DNA from: Propionibacterium sp.
GTDB taxonomy: Bacteria; Actinomycetota; Actinomycetes; Propionibacteriales; Propionibacteriaceae
DNA length: 33,977 nucleotides
Assembly (NCBI GenBank): GCA_022837595.1
Contig: JALHFX010000027.1
Coordinates: 1-33,977 of the forward strand
Reading direction: 5' to 3'
Positions 23,295 through 31,986 of the stretch are shown piece by piece; the stretch's first letter is position 1, and each line of letters starts with the position of its first letter. The notes beneath the pieces are model-generated. The model was not told the DNA's origin, did no database searches, and worked only from the letters and a program-made list of their open reading frames with translations. Made by a program: the position numbers and the translations under genes.

Positions 23295-24449
23295 GTGTTG
23301 TATGCGACTCATGCGGTAGTTGACCTGGACGCGATCGCCCATAACGTGCAGGCGGCTCGTGAATTATCACCTGGCAAGCAGCTGTTGGTGGCGGTGAAGG
23401 CCGATGCCTACGGTCACGGAGCAGTGGAGGTATCCCGCAGGCTTGCAGCAGATGGGCTCGCGGACTGGTTCGGTGTGGCCACCACCCCCGAGGCCCTCGA
23501 ACTGCGTGCAGCAGGCATCACCCAGCCGATCCTGAAACTCTCCCAATGCCTCGCCGAGGACGAGCTGGACGCGGTCATCGCCTCAGAAATCACCCCGACG
23601 GTGGTCGATTCACTGACCATGGCGGCGGCCGCGGCGGCCGCCGACCGAGCTGGTCGGCAGCACTATCCGGTACATCTGGCCGTCGACACCGGCATGCGGA
23701 GAATCGGCTGTGAACCAGAAGAAGCCGTTGACATCGCCACTGAGGCCGCCGAACGCGGGCTCGACTTGCAGGGTATCTTCACCCATCTGCCCGTCAGCGA
23801 CACACCTCGCGGTGCGGATTTCACCCAAGCACAGCTAAAGCGCTTCCTGGCGGCTGTCGAGGCCGTGCAGCGAACGCGCGTGAGCGCCGGCATGCAGCCG
23901 GTGCCGTTGGTGCATGCGGCGAACTCGGGCGCGCTCCTCGGCCACCTCAAGGACGGTTGCACCATGGCGCGTCCCGGCATCATGGCTTACGGCTACTATC
24001 CGGACGCCAACGAATCGCCGCGCCCGGTCAAGCTGCAGCCGGCAATAACCTGGCAGACCAAAGTGAGTACCGTAAAAAGGGTTGCGGCCGGTGAAACCGT
24101 CGGTTACGGACGAACATGGACTGCTCGGTTCGACAGTTGGGTGGCCACGATACCGATCGGATATGCGGACGGCTTCTCTCGGCTCAACTCGAATCGAGGC
24201 CGAGTGCTGATTGGTGGCCGCTCCTACCCGATCGCCGGCAGGGTATGCATGGATCAGTCGATGGTTGACCTTGGCCCGGCGACACCCGACCATGCCGCCC
24301 CAGTGAGCGTGGGGGACGATGTCGTCATCCTGGGCACGCAGGGCGATCAGACGATCAGCGCCGATGAGCTAGCTGAGCTGATGGCCACTATCAGCTATGA
24401 GGTCCTCTGCCTGATCGGTAAACGTGTCGAGCGACTTTACCGTGGGTGA
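23295..24449 (+). CDS. alr: Alanine racemase
   Basis: PLP enzyme converting L-alanine to D-alanine for peptidoglycan, cytoplasmic, 384 aa. The PLP lysine is Lys35 in AVKADAYGHG. The catalytic Tyr is in GETVGYGRTW, and the C-terminal barrel domain carries GYADGFSRLNSNRGRVLIGGRSYPIAGRVCMDQSMVDLG, a near-perfect family signature. The GTG at 23295 is the only start that keeps the N-terminal strand TH.VVDLDAIAHNV. It stands alone, followed by a small hairpin that overlaps its stop codon. Confidence 0.95.
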   Translation: MLYATHAVVDLDAIAHNVQAARELSPGKQLLVAVKADAYGHGAVEVSRRLAADGLADWFGVATTPEALELRAAGITQPILKLSQCLAEDELDAVIASEITPTVVDSLTMAAAAAAADRAGRQHYPVHLAVDTGMRRIGCEPEEAVDIATEAAERGLDLQGIFTHLPVSDTPRGADFTQAQLKRFLAAVEAVQRTRVSAGMQPVPLVHAANSGALLGHLKDGCTMARPGIMAYGYYPDANESPRPVKLQPAITWQTKVSTVKRVAAGETVGYGRTWTARFDSWVATIPIGYADGFSRLNSNRGRVLIGGRSYPIAGRVCMDQSMVDLGPATPDHAAPVSVGDDVVILGTQGDQTISADELAELMATISYEVLCLIGKRVERLYRG

Positions 24450-24466
24450 TCGGATCTTCGATCACC
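24445..24466. terminator. Small hairpin at the alr stop codon
   Basis: GGTGATCG (24445-24452) and CGATCACC (24459-24466) pair over 8 bp with a six-base loop, overlapping the TGA of alr, between convergent genes. It is a weak bidirectional terminator candidate. Confidence 0.45.
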
Positions 24467-24496
24467 GTCAGGCCGGCGCCCCCATCGCAAGGACCT

Positions 24497-25177
24497 TCAT
24501 CGTCTGGGACGCCGGCTGGCGAACTGGTCGCGGGCGTAGCGTGCGATCGCCATCGCATTCCACGAATCGGTAGCAGCTCCGACGCCGCCGCCGATCACGG
24601 GGATCCGCTTGGCGATCAACCCGACAGCTTGTTTGCCGCCGGTCGTGGTGAGCAGGGCTGTCATCACGCGCTGTGAGATCAGTTGCTCCAACTGGCGATC
24701 GAGGCCAGGGGCAGTGGCCAATACCAGAGGCGCTCCGGGTAGCTCACCGCTGGCCACCAGGTCATCCACGATGCGCTTACCGAGCAGCGTGGTGACGACC
24801 GCATGACGCACCCGGGAGTCGTCCAGATCGTAGCCTCGCAGATGCGCGATCGCCGCGACCATCCTTGTCTGTACCAACGCGACCCCGGCGAGATTGGCCG
24901 GCGCACCGACGATCAAGGTGGCGAAACCACCAATATTCGTGATGAAACCCTGGGCGCCCAAGAACGCAATGTGGCTCTTGACCACCGACGAGATGGCATC
25001 CTCGACCGATCCTTGGATCTGTAGTTGTTTGGCCGCGGTGGATCGAGCGCCCGGGAACCAATCGGTGCCGTCGATGGCGAAGCCCACCAGGACGCGCAGC
25101 AGACGCGCGGTGGAGTCCGGGGCATCGACAGGCGCTGCGGAGATGATCGATTTCCCGATTCCGTTGGAGTCAGGCAT
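24497..25177 (-). CDS. EcsC-family protein of unknown role
   Basis: This is a 226-aa protein with the EcsC-type pattern. A leader of about 20 Ser/Asp-rich residues precedes helices such as SSVVKSHIAFLGAQGFITNIGGFATLIVGAPANLAGVALVQTRMVAAIAHLRGYDLDD. The C-terminus includes GGKQAVGLIAKRIPVIGGGVGAATDSWNAMAIARYARDQF; the Gly-rich IPVIGGGVGA stretch and following helix are the family hallmark. Members are related to the peripheral EcsC of Bacillus, but no activity is established. The ATG at 25177 has GGGAG seven bases upstream; the start at 25189 lacks one. The gene is convergent with alr and divergent from citrate synthase. Confidence 0.82.
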   Translation of the reverse strand: MPDSNGIGKSIISAAPVDAPDSTARLLRVLVGFAIDGTDWFPGARSTAAKQLQIQGSVEDAISSVVKSHIAFLGAQGFITNIGGFATLIVGAPANLAGVALVQTRMVAAIAHLRGYDLDDSRVRHAVVTTLLGKRIVDDLVASGELPGAPLVLATAPGLDRQLEQLISQRVMTALLTTTGGKQAVGLIAKRIPVIGGGVGAATDSWNAMAIARYARDQFASRRPRR

Positions 25178-25348
25178 ATAAGCTCCCAATCACGTAGTTG
25201 TCACCACGCTAGCCCCACGTGCTGGCGACGTGAAGCCGACCGCCCCGGATTTCGCCCGGAGTCGGGCGGCCAGATGCATCGCGTTCTGATATCGGTGCTA
25301 AGAGTCGGTAATCATCGACCATCATGGAGCTTAACGAAAGGAGCCCGC

Positions 25349-26635
25349 ATGACCGAATATGCTCGACTCGAAATCGACGGCAGGGTCTATGAGCTACCGA
25401 TCCTCGAAGGGACCGAGGGTGACCGTGCGCTCGACATCAGCAAACTGCGCGCGCAAAGTGGCGTTATCACCCTGGACGATGGCTACGGAAGTACCGGCTC
25501 GTGTGCTTCCAAGATCACCTACATCGACGGTGACGATGGCATCCTTCGTTATCGCGGTATCCCCATTGAGACCCTTGCCGAGCATTCAAGTTTCGTCGAA
25601 ACGGCATATCTGCTGATTTTTGGACGTCTACCTACCGGTGACGAGCGTGAGCATTTTACTGAATTGCTGACCGATTCGGCGGCGCTGCACGAGTCGATGA
25701 TGACGCATTTTGATGCCTTCCCGACGAATTCGCATCCGATGGCGATCATGTCGGCGATGATCAATTCGCTCTCGACCCACGAGAGACCAAAAATTGATCC
25801 TGGCGACGATGCCAAACTGGAGATCTATGCGGCGAAGCTGATCAGTAAGATCCGTACCATCGCTGCTGCGTCCTATAAGTCGAGTATCGGCGAGCCGATC
25901 ATCTATCCGCGGCCGGATCTGCGTTATGTCGACAATTTCCTGCACATGATGTTCTCGCTGCCGTACAAGCTGTATGAGGCATCCCCCGAGGTCAGTCATG
26001 CTTTGAACTTGTTCTTGGTGTTACACGCCGATCATGAGCAGAATTGTTCAACCTCGACCGTGCGGATGGTGGCCTCGGGTGAGGCCAACCTCTACGCCTC
26101 GTGCTCTGCTGGCGTGGTGGCCTTGTGGGGCCCCAAGCACGGTGGCGCAAATACTGAGGTCGTCACGATGCTCCAGCGGATGCGCCGCGAGGGTATTTCG
26201 CCGCAGGAATTCCTGAACCAGGTCAAGGACAAGTCGAATAATCGTAGGCTGATGGGTTTCGGGCATCGTATCTACCGCAATTTCGATCCGCGTTCCAAGA
26301 TCCTTCGGACAGCCGCTGAGCGGCTGCTGAATTCGATGAAGATCGAGGATCCGCTATTGGGTATGGCCCAAGAATTGGCCGATCTGGCGTTAAATGACGA
26401 CTATTTCATTGAACGGAAGCTCTACCCGAATGTTGACTTCTATTCGGGTGTCATTCTGCGTGCCATTGGTATTCCGCTCAATATGTACACGGTGATGTTC
26501 GCGATGGGACGAACGCCTGGCTGGATCGCGAACTGGAAAGAGGTTCACGACAACCCTGGCCAGAAGATCTATCGTCCACGCCAGCTCTATGTCGGCAACC
26601 CCGAGTCGGATTGGGTCCCACGGCATCTTCGTTGA
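25349..26635 (+). CDS. gltA: Citrate synthase
   Basis: Condenses acetyl-CoA with oxaloacetate to citrate, cytoplasmic, first step of the TCA cycle, 428 aa, the length of Gram-negative-type hexameric GltA. Conserved catalytic stretches are HADHEQNCSTSTVRMVASGEANLYASCSAGVVALWGPKHGGAN (His pair) and MGFGHRIYRNFDPR (His and Arg), followed by DFYSGVILRAIGIP with the catalytic Asp. The ATG at 25349 follows GAAAGGAGC. An in-frame start at 25025 would add a segment antisense to the divergent gene and is rejected. The next gene starts 19 bases after the stop. Confidence 0.95.
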   Translation: MTEYARLEIDGRVYELPILEGTEGDRALDISKLRAQSGVITLDDGYGSTGSCASKITYIDGDDGILRYRGIPIETLAEHSSFVETAYLLIFGRLPTGDEREHFTELLTDSAALHESMMTHFDAFPTNSHPMAIMSAMINSLSTHERPKIDPGDDAKLEIYAAKLISKIRTIAAASYKSSIGEPIIYPRPDLRYVDNFLHMMFSLPYKLYEASPEVSHALNLFLVLHADHEQNCSTSTVRMVASGEANLYASCSAGVVALWGPKHGGANTEVVTMLQRMRREGISPQEFLNQVKDKSNNRRLMGFGHRIYRNFDPRSKILRTAAERLLNSMKIEDPLLGMAQELADLALNDDYFIERKLYPNVDFYSGVILRAIGIPLNMYTVMFAMGRTPGWIANWKEVHDNPGQKIYRPRQLYVGNPESDWVPRHLR

Positions 26636-26642
26636 GCAGTGT

Positions 26643-26648
26643 CAGACT
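26643..26648 (+). promoter_or_regulatory. -10-like box CAGACT before aat
   Basis: CAGACT is followed by six bases (TGAGGC) and the ATG at 26655, matching the leaderless spacing elsewhere. It lies in the 19-base gap after citrate synthase. Confidence 0.4.
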
Positions 26649-26654
26649 TGAGGC

Positions 26655-27365
26655 ATGCGTACGCAGGTCTTCGGTCCGCCTGAATCTTGGCCCAGCCAGG
26701 ATCTGATTGCCTTCAGCGACGAGTTCGATCTGCCCATGACACTGGCCGCCTATTGCTCCGGTGCATTCCCGATGCCCCTGCACGAGGCGAGCTTCGAGGC
26801 GCGGATGGGCTGGTGGTCACCGATGCGTCGTGGGGTGATTGAGCTCGGAGATCTACGAGTGACCCGCAGCCTGGTGAAATCGGCCCGGCGTTATACGACG
26901 ACCATCGATGTGGCCTTCGACGAAGTATTGACGCGTTGCGCGGACTCGAATCGTCCATTCGGCTGGATCGACGACGATATACGGGAGGTCTTCACCCAAG
27001 GTAACCGCGAGGGCGTGGTGCATTCGGTGGAGACCTGGGACGCTCAAGGCCGACTGGTCGGTGGGCTTTACGGTGTGAGTCTGTGGGGACTGTTCGCCGG
27101 CGAATCCATGTTTCATGACGCTGTCTTCGGCAAGGACGCGTCGAAGGTTGCCCTGGTGCGGTTGATCAACGAGCTGCGTGATCGTCCCGACGGCACAGCG
27201 CTGCTCGACGTGCAATGGCTGACACCCCATCTGGCTAGTCTGGGTGCCAGCGAAATATCCCGAGACGACTACCTCGAACGTCTACAACTGGCGTTGGCGG
27301 CACCTCAAACCGTCTGGTCCGGGCGGCGACTGCCGGGGGATTGGCAGTTGGAGCGCACCGCCTAG
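26655..27365 (+). CDS. aat: Leucyl/phenylalanyl-tRNA--protein transferase
   Basis: Adds Leu or Phe from charged tRNA to N-terminal Lys or Arg of proteins, marking them for degradation by ClpS/ClpAP or ClpCP in the N-end rule pathway. The 236-aa length is normal for Aat. Family motifs are GAFPMP, the WWSPMRRGVIEL stretch, NRPFGWIDDDIREVF near residue 103, GGLYGVSLWGLFAGESMFH and KVALVRLINELRDR. The catalytic-loop region ESMFHDAVFGKDASKVAL replaces the common ESMFSR..NASK, a minor change. The start codon fits the leaderless pattern and no ribosome-binding site is visible. Confidence 0.93.
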   Translation: MRTQVFGPPESWPSQDLIAFSDEFDLPMTLAAYCSGAFPMPLHEASFEARMGWWSPMRRGVIELGDLRVTRSLVKSARRYTTTIDVAFDEVLTRCADSNRPFGWIDDDIREVFTQGNREGVVHSVETWDAQGRLVGGLYGVSLWGLFAGESMFHDAVFGKDASKVALVRLINELRDRPDGTALLDVQWLTPHLASLGASEISRDDYLERLQLALAAPQTVWSGRRLPGDWQLERTA

Positions 27366-27410
27366 AGTGGACGCGGTAGTCTGCTTGCAGTCGTATGCCT
27401 AGGAGGCCAC

Positions 27411-28109
27411 GTGGGACGGGAGAACCTTGTCGACACGACGGCTTCGGAGCTGATCGACCGCATCCTCGCCGCTGAGTTCGGCGACGGCGTATTGCCGAAC
27501 CAAGAGACCCTTGCTCGTGCCTGCGGTGTCAGCAGGCTGACGGTGCGTGAAGCCGTGAAAGGTCTCGAGCAGCGAGGAATCGTTCGGGTCGAGCATGGCG
27601 TAGGCACGTTCGTGGTGCCGACCGGGCAGTGGCGCGACATCGAGGCGATCGCCAGATTGCAGCGCCTGGATCCCAAGGGCACCAAGATCTCGCAGCAACT
27701 GATCGAGGTGCGACGGATGATCGAGATCGGCGCAGCTGAACTATGTGCGGTGCGCTGTTCAGATTCATTGGTCGACGATCTTCGCAAATACGTGGAGCAG
27801 ATGGAGGCCGCAGCGCAAATCGCCGATGTCGATGCCTTCGTCGAGGCCGATATCGAGTTTCACGACGCCATCCTCGGCGGAACCGGCAATCCCTTCGTAG
27901 CCGCAATCTTCGATCCGATGCGCCCAACCATAGAGTTCTCTCGAACGCAGACCTCCGCGATACCGCTGATCCGCGAGCACGCAATCACAGAGCACCGCAG
28001 TGTATTGAACGCGATTGCGACTCGCGATCCGGAAGCGGCCAGACACGCGATGACTTCTCATATGGATCAGACTCAGCGGGATCTCGAAATCTACGTGCTC
28101 TCGCGCTAG
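27411..28109 (+). CDS. GntR-family regulator, FadR/FCD subfamily
   Basis: Ligand-responsive DNA-binding protein, 232 aa. The N-terminal winged helix is at about residues 10-70, with NQETLARACGVSRLTVREAVKGLEQRGIVRVEHGVGTFV. The C-terminal helical FCD domain starts around residue 95 and has the metal/ligand motif EADIEFHDAILGGTGN..., then HRSVLNAIATRDPEAARHAMTSH. Its gene lies immediately upstream of, and on the same strand as, the sugar-acid kinase operon. It most likely controls that operon through the 18-bp palindrome at 28179-28196. The GTG start at 27411 follows AGGAGG. Confidence 0.9.
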   Translation: MGRENLVDTTASELIDRILAAEFGDGVLPNQETLARACGVSRLTVREAVKGLEQRGIVRVEHGVGTFVVPTGQWRDIEAIARLQRLDPKGTKISQQLIEVRRMIEIGAAELCAVRCSDSLVDDLRKYVEQMEAAAQIADVDAFVEADIEFHDAILGGTGNPFVAAIFDPMRPTIEFSRTQTSAIPLIREHAITEHRSVLNAIATRDPEAARHAMTSHMDQTQRDLEIYVLSR

Positions 28110-28143
28110 ATCTTGCGACGTACGGAAACCGACGCGTAACCCC

Positions 28144-28173
28144 TTGCACTTCACCGTCCAGTCGCACTATGAT
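28144..28173 (+). promoter_or_regulatory. Promoter of the sugar-acid operon
   Basis: TTGCAC (28144-28149) and TATGAT (28168-28173) are separated by 18 bases and closely match housekeeping sigma elements. The operator palindrome begins six bases after the -10 box. Confidence 0.7.
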
Positions 28174-28178
28174 AGTAG

Positions 28179-28196
28179 TCATCAGATATCTGATGA
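28179..28196 (+). promoter_or_regulatory. 18-bp perfect palindromic operator
   Basis: TCATCAGATATCTGATGA is perfectly symmetric and covers the predicted transcription start, 19 bases before the GTG of the kinase gene. Binding there would block initiation. The adjacent GntR/FadR-type gene is the obvious candidate regulator, by inference from context. Confidence 0.7.
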
Positions 28197-28214
28197 GTTA
28201 CTCAAGGAGGAGTC

Positions 28215-29582
28215 GTGCCAATCAGCTTTGAAGACCTTCTCGTGGGGTACCCACCGACAGCCGAGATCTCGGCAGCGCAGGTGGCGGCCGCCGCGGGATC
28301 AGACCGGCGGGTGTTCGTCGTTCTCGATGACGATCCCACCGGAACCCAGTCAGTCGCCGATCTGCCGGTGCTCACCGACTGGAGCGTCGAATCGATGCAG
28401 TGGGCGCTGAGTCAAGAACGACCAGCCGTCTACGTGATGACCGCGGCTTCCGAACGCACCGGAATTCGCGTTGACTTCGTCTCGCGTTCCGATTCCACAC
28501 TGCGTGGGCATTTTCCGCTGGAACCGCAGGTGCTCGCCCAGTGCATTGCCGAACATGACGGCGAGCGCGTCGACGGCATCGTCATTGTCCCCGCCTTCGG
28601 CGATGCGGGACGCATCACCGTCGGAGGCATCCACTATGCCGGCAGCATGGCCGATGGATTCACCGCGTGCGGCGAGACCGAATTCGCGCGCGATGCCACC
28701 TTCGGCTACCGCAGTTCGCGGCTGGCCGAGTGGGTCGAGGAGAAGAGCGAGGGCGCGATACCTGCGTCTGCTGTGATCGAGATTCCGTTGGGCGAGCTGC
28801 GCACCGATCTGGACGCCGTCGTTGCCCGGCTACGCAGCGCCAGCGATGAACAGCCCATCGTCCCAGACATTGTCGACGAGTATGATCTGCGGCGTTTCTC
28901 GCTGGCACTTCAACAGGCCGAGGATGCCGGTAGCCGGTTCATCTATCGGGTTGGCCCCCCGTTCGTTCGTGCGCGGATTGGTCAAGATGTGCACCCACCG
29001 CTGGAGTCCGAAGATCTGGCTGCGATCCGTAAGGGCGGGCTCGCCGAGGATGCGGTCGGCGGCTTGATCATGGTCGGTTCGCACGTGCAGCAGACGACCC
29101 GCCAGCTTGAGGCGCTGCGGGCGTTGCGTGAGCCGGTCGAACTCGAGATCGACGTGCGCACCGTACTCTCGGAGGGGCGTGATGCCCACCTGGATGAGAT
29201 TGTCGAGCAGGCGGTTGCCCAACTTGCCAAAGGCAATGTGGTGGTCCGCACCTCGCGAACGCTGGTCACAGGTTCGGACGCTGCCGATTCGCTGGCCATC
29301 GCCCGAGCAGTCTCGGACGCTGTGGTCGAGGTCGTCCAGCGTGTCCTGGTCGCCAGCCCGCCGCGTTTCGTGATCGCCAAGGGCGGTATTACCTCGAGCG
29401 ATGTGGCAGCGCGTGGTCTGAGCATGACCAAGGCATTCGTCCGTGGCCCGATGCTGCCAGGCATCGTCTCGCTGTGGGAACCGGTCGAAGGCCCTGCTCG
29501 CGGCATCCCGTACATCGTTTTCGCCGGCAATGTCGGCGACCAGAACTCGCTCGCCGAAGTCGTCGACAAACTGTCTCGCTGA
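28215..29582 (+). CDS. Four-carbon acid sugar kinase (DUF1537, OtnK/DtnK-like)
   Basis: ATP-dependent kinase of the DUF1537 family, which phosphorylates four-carbon sugar acids such as D-threonate or 2-oxo-tetronate, 455 aa. The N-terminal domain has VVLDDDPTGTQSVADLPV near residue 36, the substrate motif VDFVSRSDSTLRGHFPLE, and VIVPAFGDAGRIT. The C-terminal nucleotide-binding domain has GLIMVGSHVQQTTRQLEAL, FVIAKGGITSSDVAARGL and the family end PYIVFAGNVGD. The GTG start follows AAGGAGGA. It is the first structural gene of the operon. OtnK or DtnK specificity cannot be decided from sequence alone. Confidence 0.88.
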   Translation: MPISFEDLLVGYPPTAEISAAQVAAAAGSDRRVFVVLDDDPTGTQSVADLPVLTDWSVESMQWALSQERPAVYVMTAASERTGIRVDFVSRSDSTLRGHFPLEPQVLAQCIAEHDGERVDGIVIVPAFGDAGRITVGGIHYAGSMADGFTACGETEFARDATFGYRSSRLAEWVEEKSEGAIPASAVIEIPLGELRTDLDAVVARLRSASDEQPIVPDIVDEYDLRRFSLALQQAEDAGSRFIYRVGPPFVRARIGQDVHPPLESEDLAAIRKGGLAEDAVGGLIMVGSHVQQTTRQLEALRALREPVELEIDVRTVLSEGRDAHLDEIVEQAVAQLAKGNVVVRTSRTLVTGSDAADSLAIARAVSDAVVEVVQRVLVASPPRFVIAKGGITSSDVAARGLSMTKAFVRGPMLPGIVSLWEPVEGPARGIPYIVFAGNVGDQNSLAEVVDKLSR

Positions 29583-29616
29583 CCATCACCGATAACCCCG
29601 ATCATAGGAGATCACT

Positions 29617-30519
29617 ATGTCCAACAACGACCAGTCACGTACCGTCGCCGCGCTCGGCCTGGGTGCCATGGGCCTGCCGATGGCAACCTGGCTCGCGGCA
29701 CAGGGCTTCCCTGTGCGTGCCTTCGATATCGCTGAAACGCGCATGGAGCTTGCCCGCGATGCTGGAGTCGAGGTCTTCACCTCGGGCGCCGAGGCGGTTG
29801 CCGGCGCTCACCTGGTGCTCGTGGCGGTGCGCAATCAACCGCAACTCGAGGCTCTGCTGTGGGGTGAGGCAGGGATCGCCTCCTCCCTCGACAAGGGCTC
29901 AGCGATCGTCGTCACCTCCACCGTCGGCATCCAGGCCGTTCAGGATGTCGCCGCTCGGCTGGCAGCCGAAGGCCTTGAGCTGATCGACGCGCCGGTCTCC
30001 GGCGGACCTGTCCGCGCAGGCAACGGCGACTTGCTGATGACCGTCGGTGCGACCGACGAGGGCTGGGCGCTGGCTGAGCCCGTCATGCAGGCCCTCGCGT
30101 CGAACCTGGTGCGCATCGGCGACCAACCCGGCGACGGCCAGAAGATGAAGACCGTCAACCAGCTGCTCTGCGGTGTTCATATCGCCGTGGCAGGCGAAGC
30201 CCTCGCCTTGGCCGGCAAGCTCGGGCTGGATAAGCGGAAGGCCCTGGACGCGCTGATGTCTGGTGCAGCCGCCTCATTCATGCTCGGCGACCGAGGTCAG
30301 CGGATGCTGCAGGCCTACGATGAAGGCGGCGCCGAGGTCAAGAGCCGCCTCGATATCTTCGTCAAAGACATGGGCATCGTCGCCGATGCCTGCCGCGCCG
30401 TGCACCTGGCCGCACCCGTCGCTGCTGCCGCCGAGCAGCTGTACCTGATCGGCGAGGCCCAGGGCAAGGCTGCTCAGGACGACTCGTCGGTGATCACCGT
30501 TCTCGCTCCGGAGGCCTGA
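29617..30519 (+). CDS. NAD(P)-dependent beta-hydroxyacid dehydrogenase, LtnD-like
   Basis: This is a 300-aa member of the 3-hydroxyisobutyrate/tartronate-semialdehyde reductase family. The cofactor fold is ALGLGAMGLPMATWLA near residue 13. The substrate motif is DAPVSGGPVRAGNGDLLMTVG, and the catalytic-lysine region is GDGQKMKTVNQLLCGVHIA. KSRLDIFVKDMGIV is the typical C-terminal helix. In DUF1537 operons this enzyme (LtnD) oxidises L-threonate or D-erythronate to the 2-oxo acid, the substrate of OtnK. It is 34 bases after the kinase gene; the next start is 1 base after its stop. Confidence 0.87.
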   Translation: MSNNDQSRTVAALGLGAMGLPMATWLAAQGFPVRAFDIAETRMELARDAGVEVFTSGAEAVAGAHLVLVAVRNQPQLEALLWGEAGIASSLDKGSAIVVTSTVGIQAVQDVAARLAAEGLELIDAPVSGGPVRAGNGDLLMTVGATDEGWALAEPVMQALASNLVRIGDQPGDGQKMKTVNQLLCGVHIAVAGEALALAGKLGLDKRKALDALMSGAAASFMLGDRGQRMLQAYDEGGAEVKSRLDIFVKDMGIVADACRAVHLAAPVAAAAEQLYLIGEAQGKAAQDDSSVITVLAPEA

Positions 30520-30520
30520 G

Positions 30521-31873
30521 ATGAGTGAGGGGTATCTGCTTGGCCTCGCGGTCGTAGCGATCGCGGTGCTGTTGGTTCTGGTCATAGCGTTCAAGCTCTC
30601 GGCGTTCGTGGCGCTGCTGTTGGTATCGATCGGCACGGCACTTGCTGGTGGGTTGGCTCTCGATCAGGTCATCCCGACTCTGACAGCCGGCATGGCCAAG
30701 ACCTTGGGATCTGTGGCGATCATTGTCGGGCTAGGCGCGATGATGGGCAAGATGATCGAGGAGTCCGGTGGCGCGGAACGCCTGGCTGCTGCCTTCACCG
30801 GCAAGCTCGGCGTCAAACGAGTCATCATGGCGGTGACAGCGGCCGCATTCATCTTGGGCATCCCGGTCTTCTTCGATGTCGGCTTCATCATTCTGGCGCC
30901 GATCGTGTTCGGCTTCGCGAAGGTCGCGGGCATCAACCCATTGAAGATCGGTCTGCCCGTGGGTATCGCTCTGCTCGCGGTGCATGTCGCGGTTCCGCCG
31001 CATCCCGGCCCCGTCGCGGTCGCCGCAACACTGGGCGCCGACTTGGGCCTGATGACCATCCTCGGCATCGGCTGTGGCATCCCGATGGCCATCGTCGGCT
31101 ATTTCGTCTCGCGTCGAATGAATCTCGAGAAAGTAAAAATAGGTGCCTCGCCTGCTGCCGCGGCCATGCGGGGCAGTGTTGAGGAGATCACCTCGCGTCC
31201 GGGGCCCGGCGCCGGAACCGTGTTGACGATCATCTTGATTCCGTTGGGCCTGATCATGGCCGGCACCACCGGTGCGCTCTTCGTTGCCCAAGGCTCCTTG
31301 GCGCAGCGGGCGCTCTCGCTGATCGGGGCACCGGTCTTCGCATTGCTGGTCGGCGTGGGGCTTGCCTACTTCTTGATCGGCTCGAAAGAGAAGTGGAGTC
31401 TGGCAAAGCGCAGCTCGGTCCTGGATTCTGCGCTCGATACGGTTGCGATCATCATCTTCGTCACCGGTGCGGGCGGCGTTTTCGCGAACGTGCTGGTGGA
31501 GACCGGTGTTGGCGCGGCTCTGTCGGGTCTGCTGATCGGGTTGGGCATGCCGGTGCTGCTGATGGGTTATGTCATCGCATTGGCGCTGCGGGCGGCTCAA
31601 GGTTCAGCAACCGTCGCTCTGCTGACTACTGCGGGACTGATGGTCTCGGCCGTAGAAGGCGGTGGCTTCAGCTCCATGCAGGTGGTGCTCATCGCTCTGG
31701 CCATCGGTTTCGGCGGCTTCGGGCTTTCGCATATCAACGATTCCGGCTTCTGGATCGTCACCAAATATCTGGGGCTGTCGGTCGCTGATGGACTGAAGAC
31801 CTGGACCCTGCTGACCACGATCTGCAGTGTGGTCGGCTTCGCTGCGGTCTGCTTGTGCTGGCTGATCGCCTGA
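30521..31873 (+). CDS. GntP-family gluconate/sugar-acid permease
   Basis: Inner-membrane proton symporter, 450 aa, with 12 or more hydrophobic segments. The family hallmarks are GLGAMMGKMIEESGGAERLA near residue 72, GIPVFFDVGFIILAPIVFG, HVAVPPHPGPVAVA and the C-terminal RAAQGSATVALLTTAG and SHINDSGFWIVTKYLGLS. It is the uptake step for the acid used by the two preceding enzymes, probably threonate or erythronate. The ATG at 30521 overlaps closely with the dehydrogenase stop, and a strong hairpin terminator lies downstream. It is the last gene of the operon. Confidence 0.92.
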   Translation: MSEGYLLGLAVVAIAVLLVLVIAFKLSAFVALLLVSIGTALAGGLALDQVIPTLTAGMAKTLGSVAIIVGLGAMMGKMIEESGGAERLAAAFTGKLGVKRVIMAVTAAAFILGIPVFFDVGFIILAPIVFGFAKVAGINPLKIGLPVGIALLAVHVAVPPHPGPVAVAATLGADLGLMTILGIGCGIPMAIVGYFVSRRMNLEKVKIGASPAAAAMRGSVEEITSRPGPGAGTVLTIILIPLGLIMAGTTGALFVAQGSLAQRALSLIGAPVFALLVGVGLAYFLIGSKEKWSLAKRSSVLDSALDTVAIIIFVTGAGGVFANVLVETGVGAALSGLLIGLGMPVLLMGYVIALALRAAQGSATVALLTTAGLMVSAVEGGGFSSMQVVLIALAIGFGGFGLSHINDSGFWIVTKYLGLSVADGLKTWTLLTTICSVVGFAAVCLCWLIA

Positions 31874-31913
31874 CCCGCGCACGACGATAGCCAACAAACT
31901 ACCCACCCAACCC

Positions 31914-31949
31914 CACGGCGGCCGACGGAGGATCCCGTCGGCCGCTGTG
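31914..31949 (+). terminator. Terminator of the sugar-acid operon
   Basis: Arms 31914-31928 and 31935-31949 pair over 15 bp (one G-T) with the six-base loop AGGATC, followed by a TTCTCTCC pyrimidine run. This is a typical intrinsic terminator 40 bases after the permease stop. Confidence 0.8.
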
Positions 31950-31986
31950 TTCTCTCCTGGCATACTGACAATTAACGGGAGGTGAG

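Noticed and set aside
25025..25348. N-terminal extension of citrate synthase
   Set aside because: The in-frame extension is antisense to the EcsC-family gene; the family starts at ATG 25349 after a good ribosome-binding site.
30731..31600. 289-codon minus-strand frame over the GntP permease
   Set aside because: Composition is Gln/Arg/His-rich, as expected for the antisense of a hydrophobic gene.
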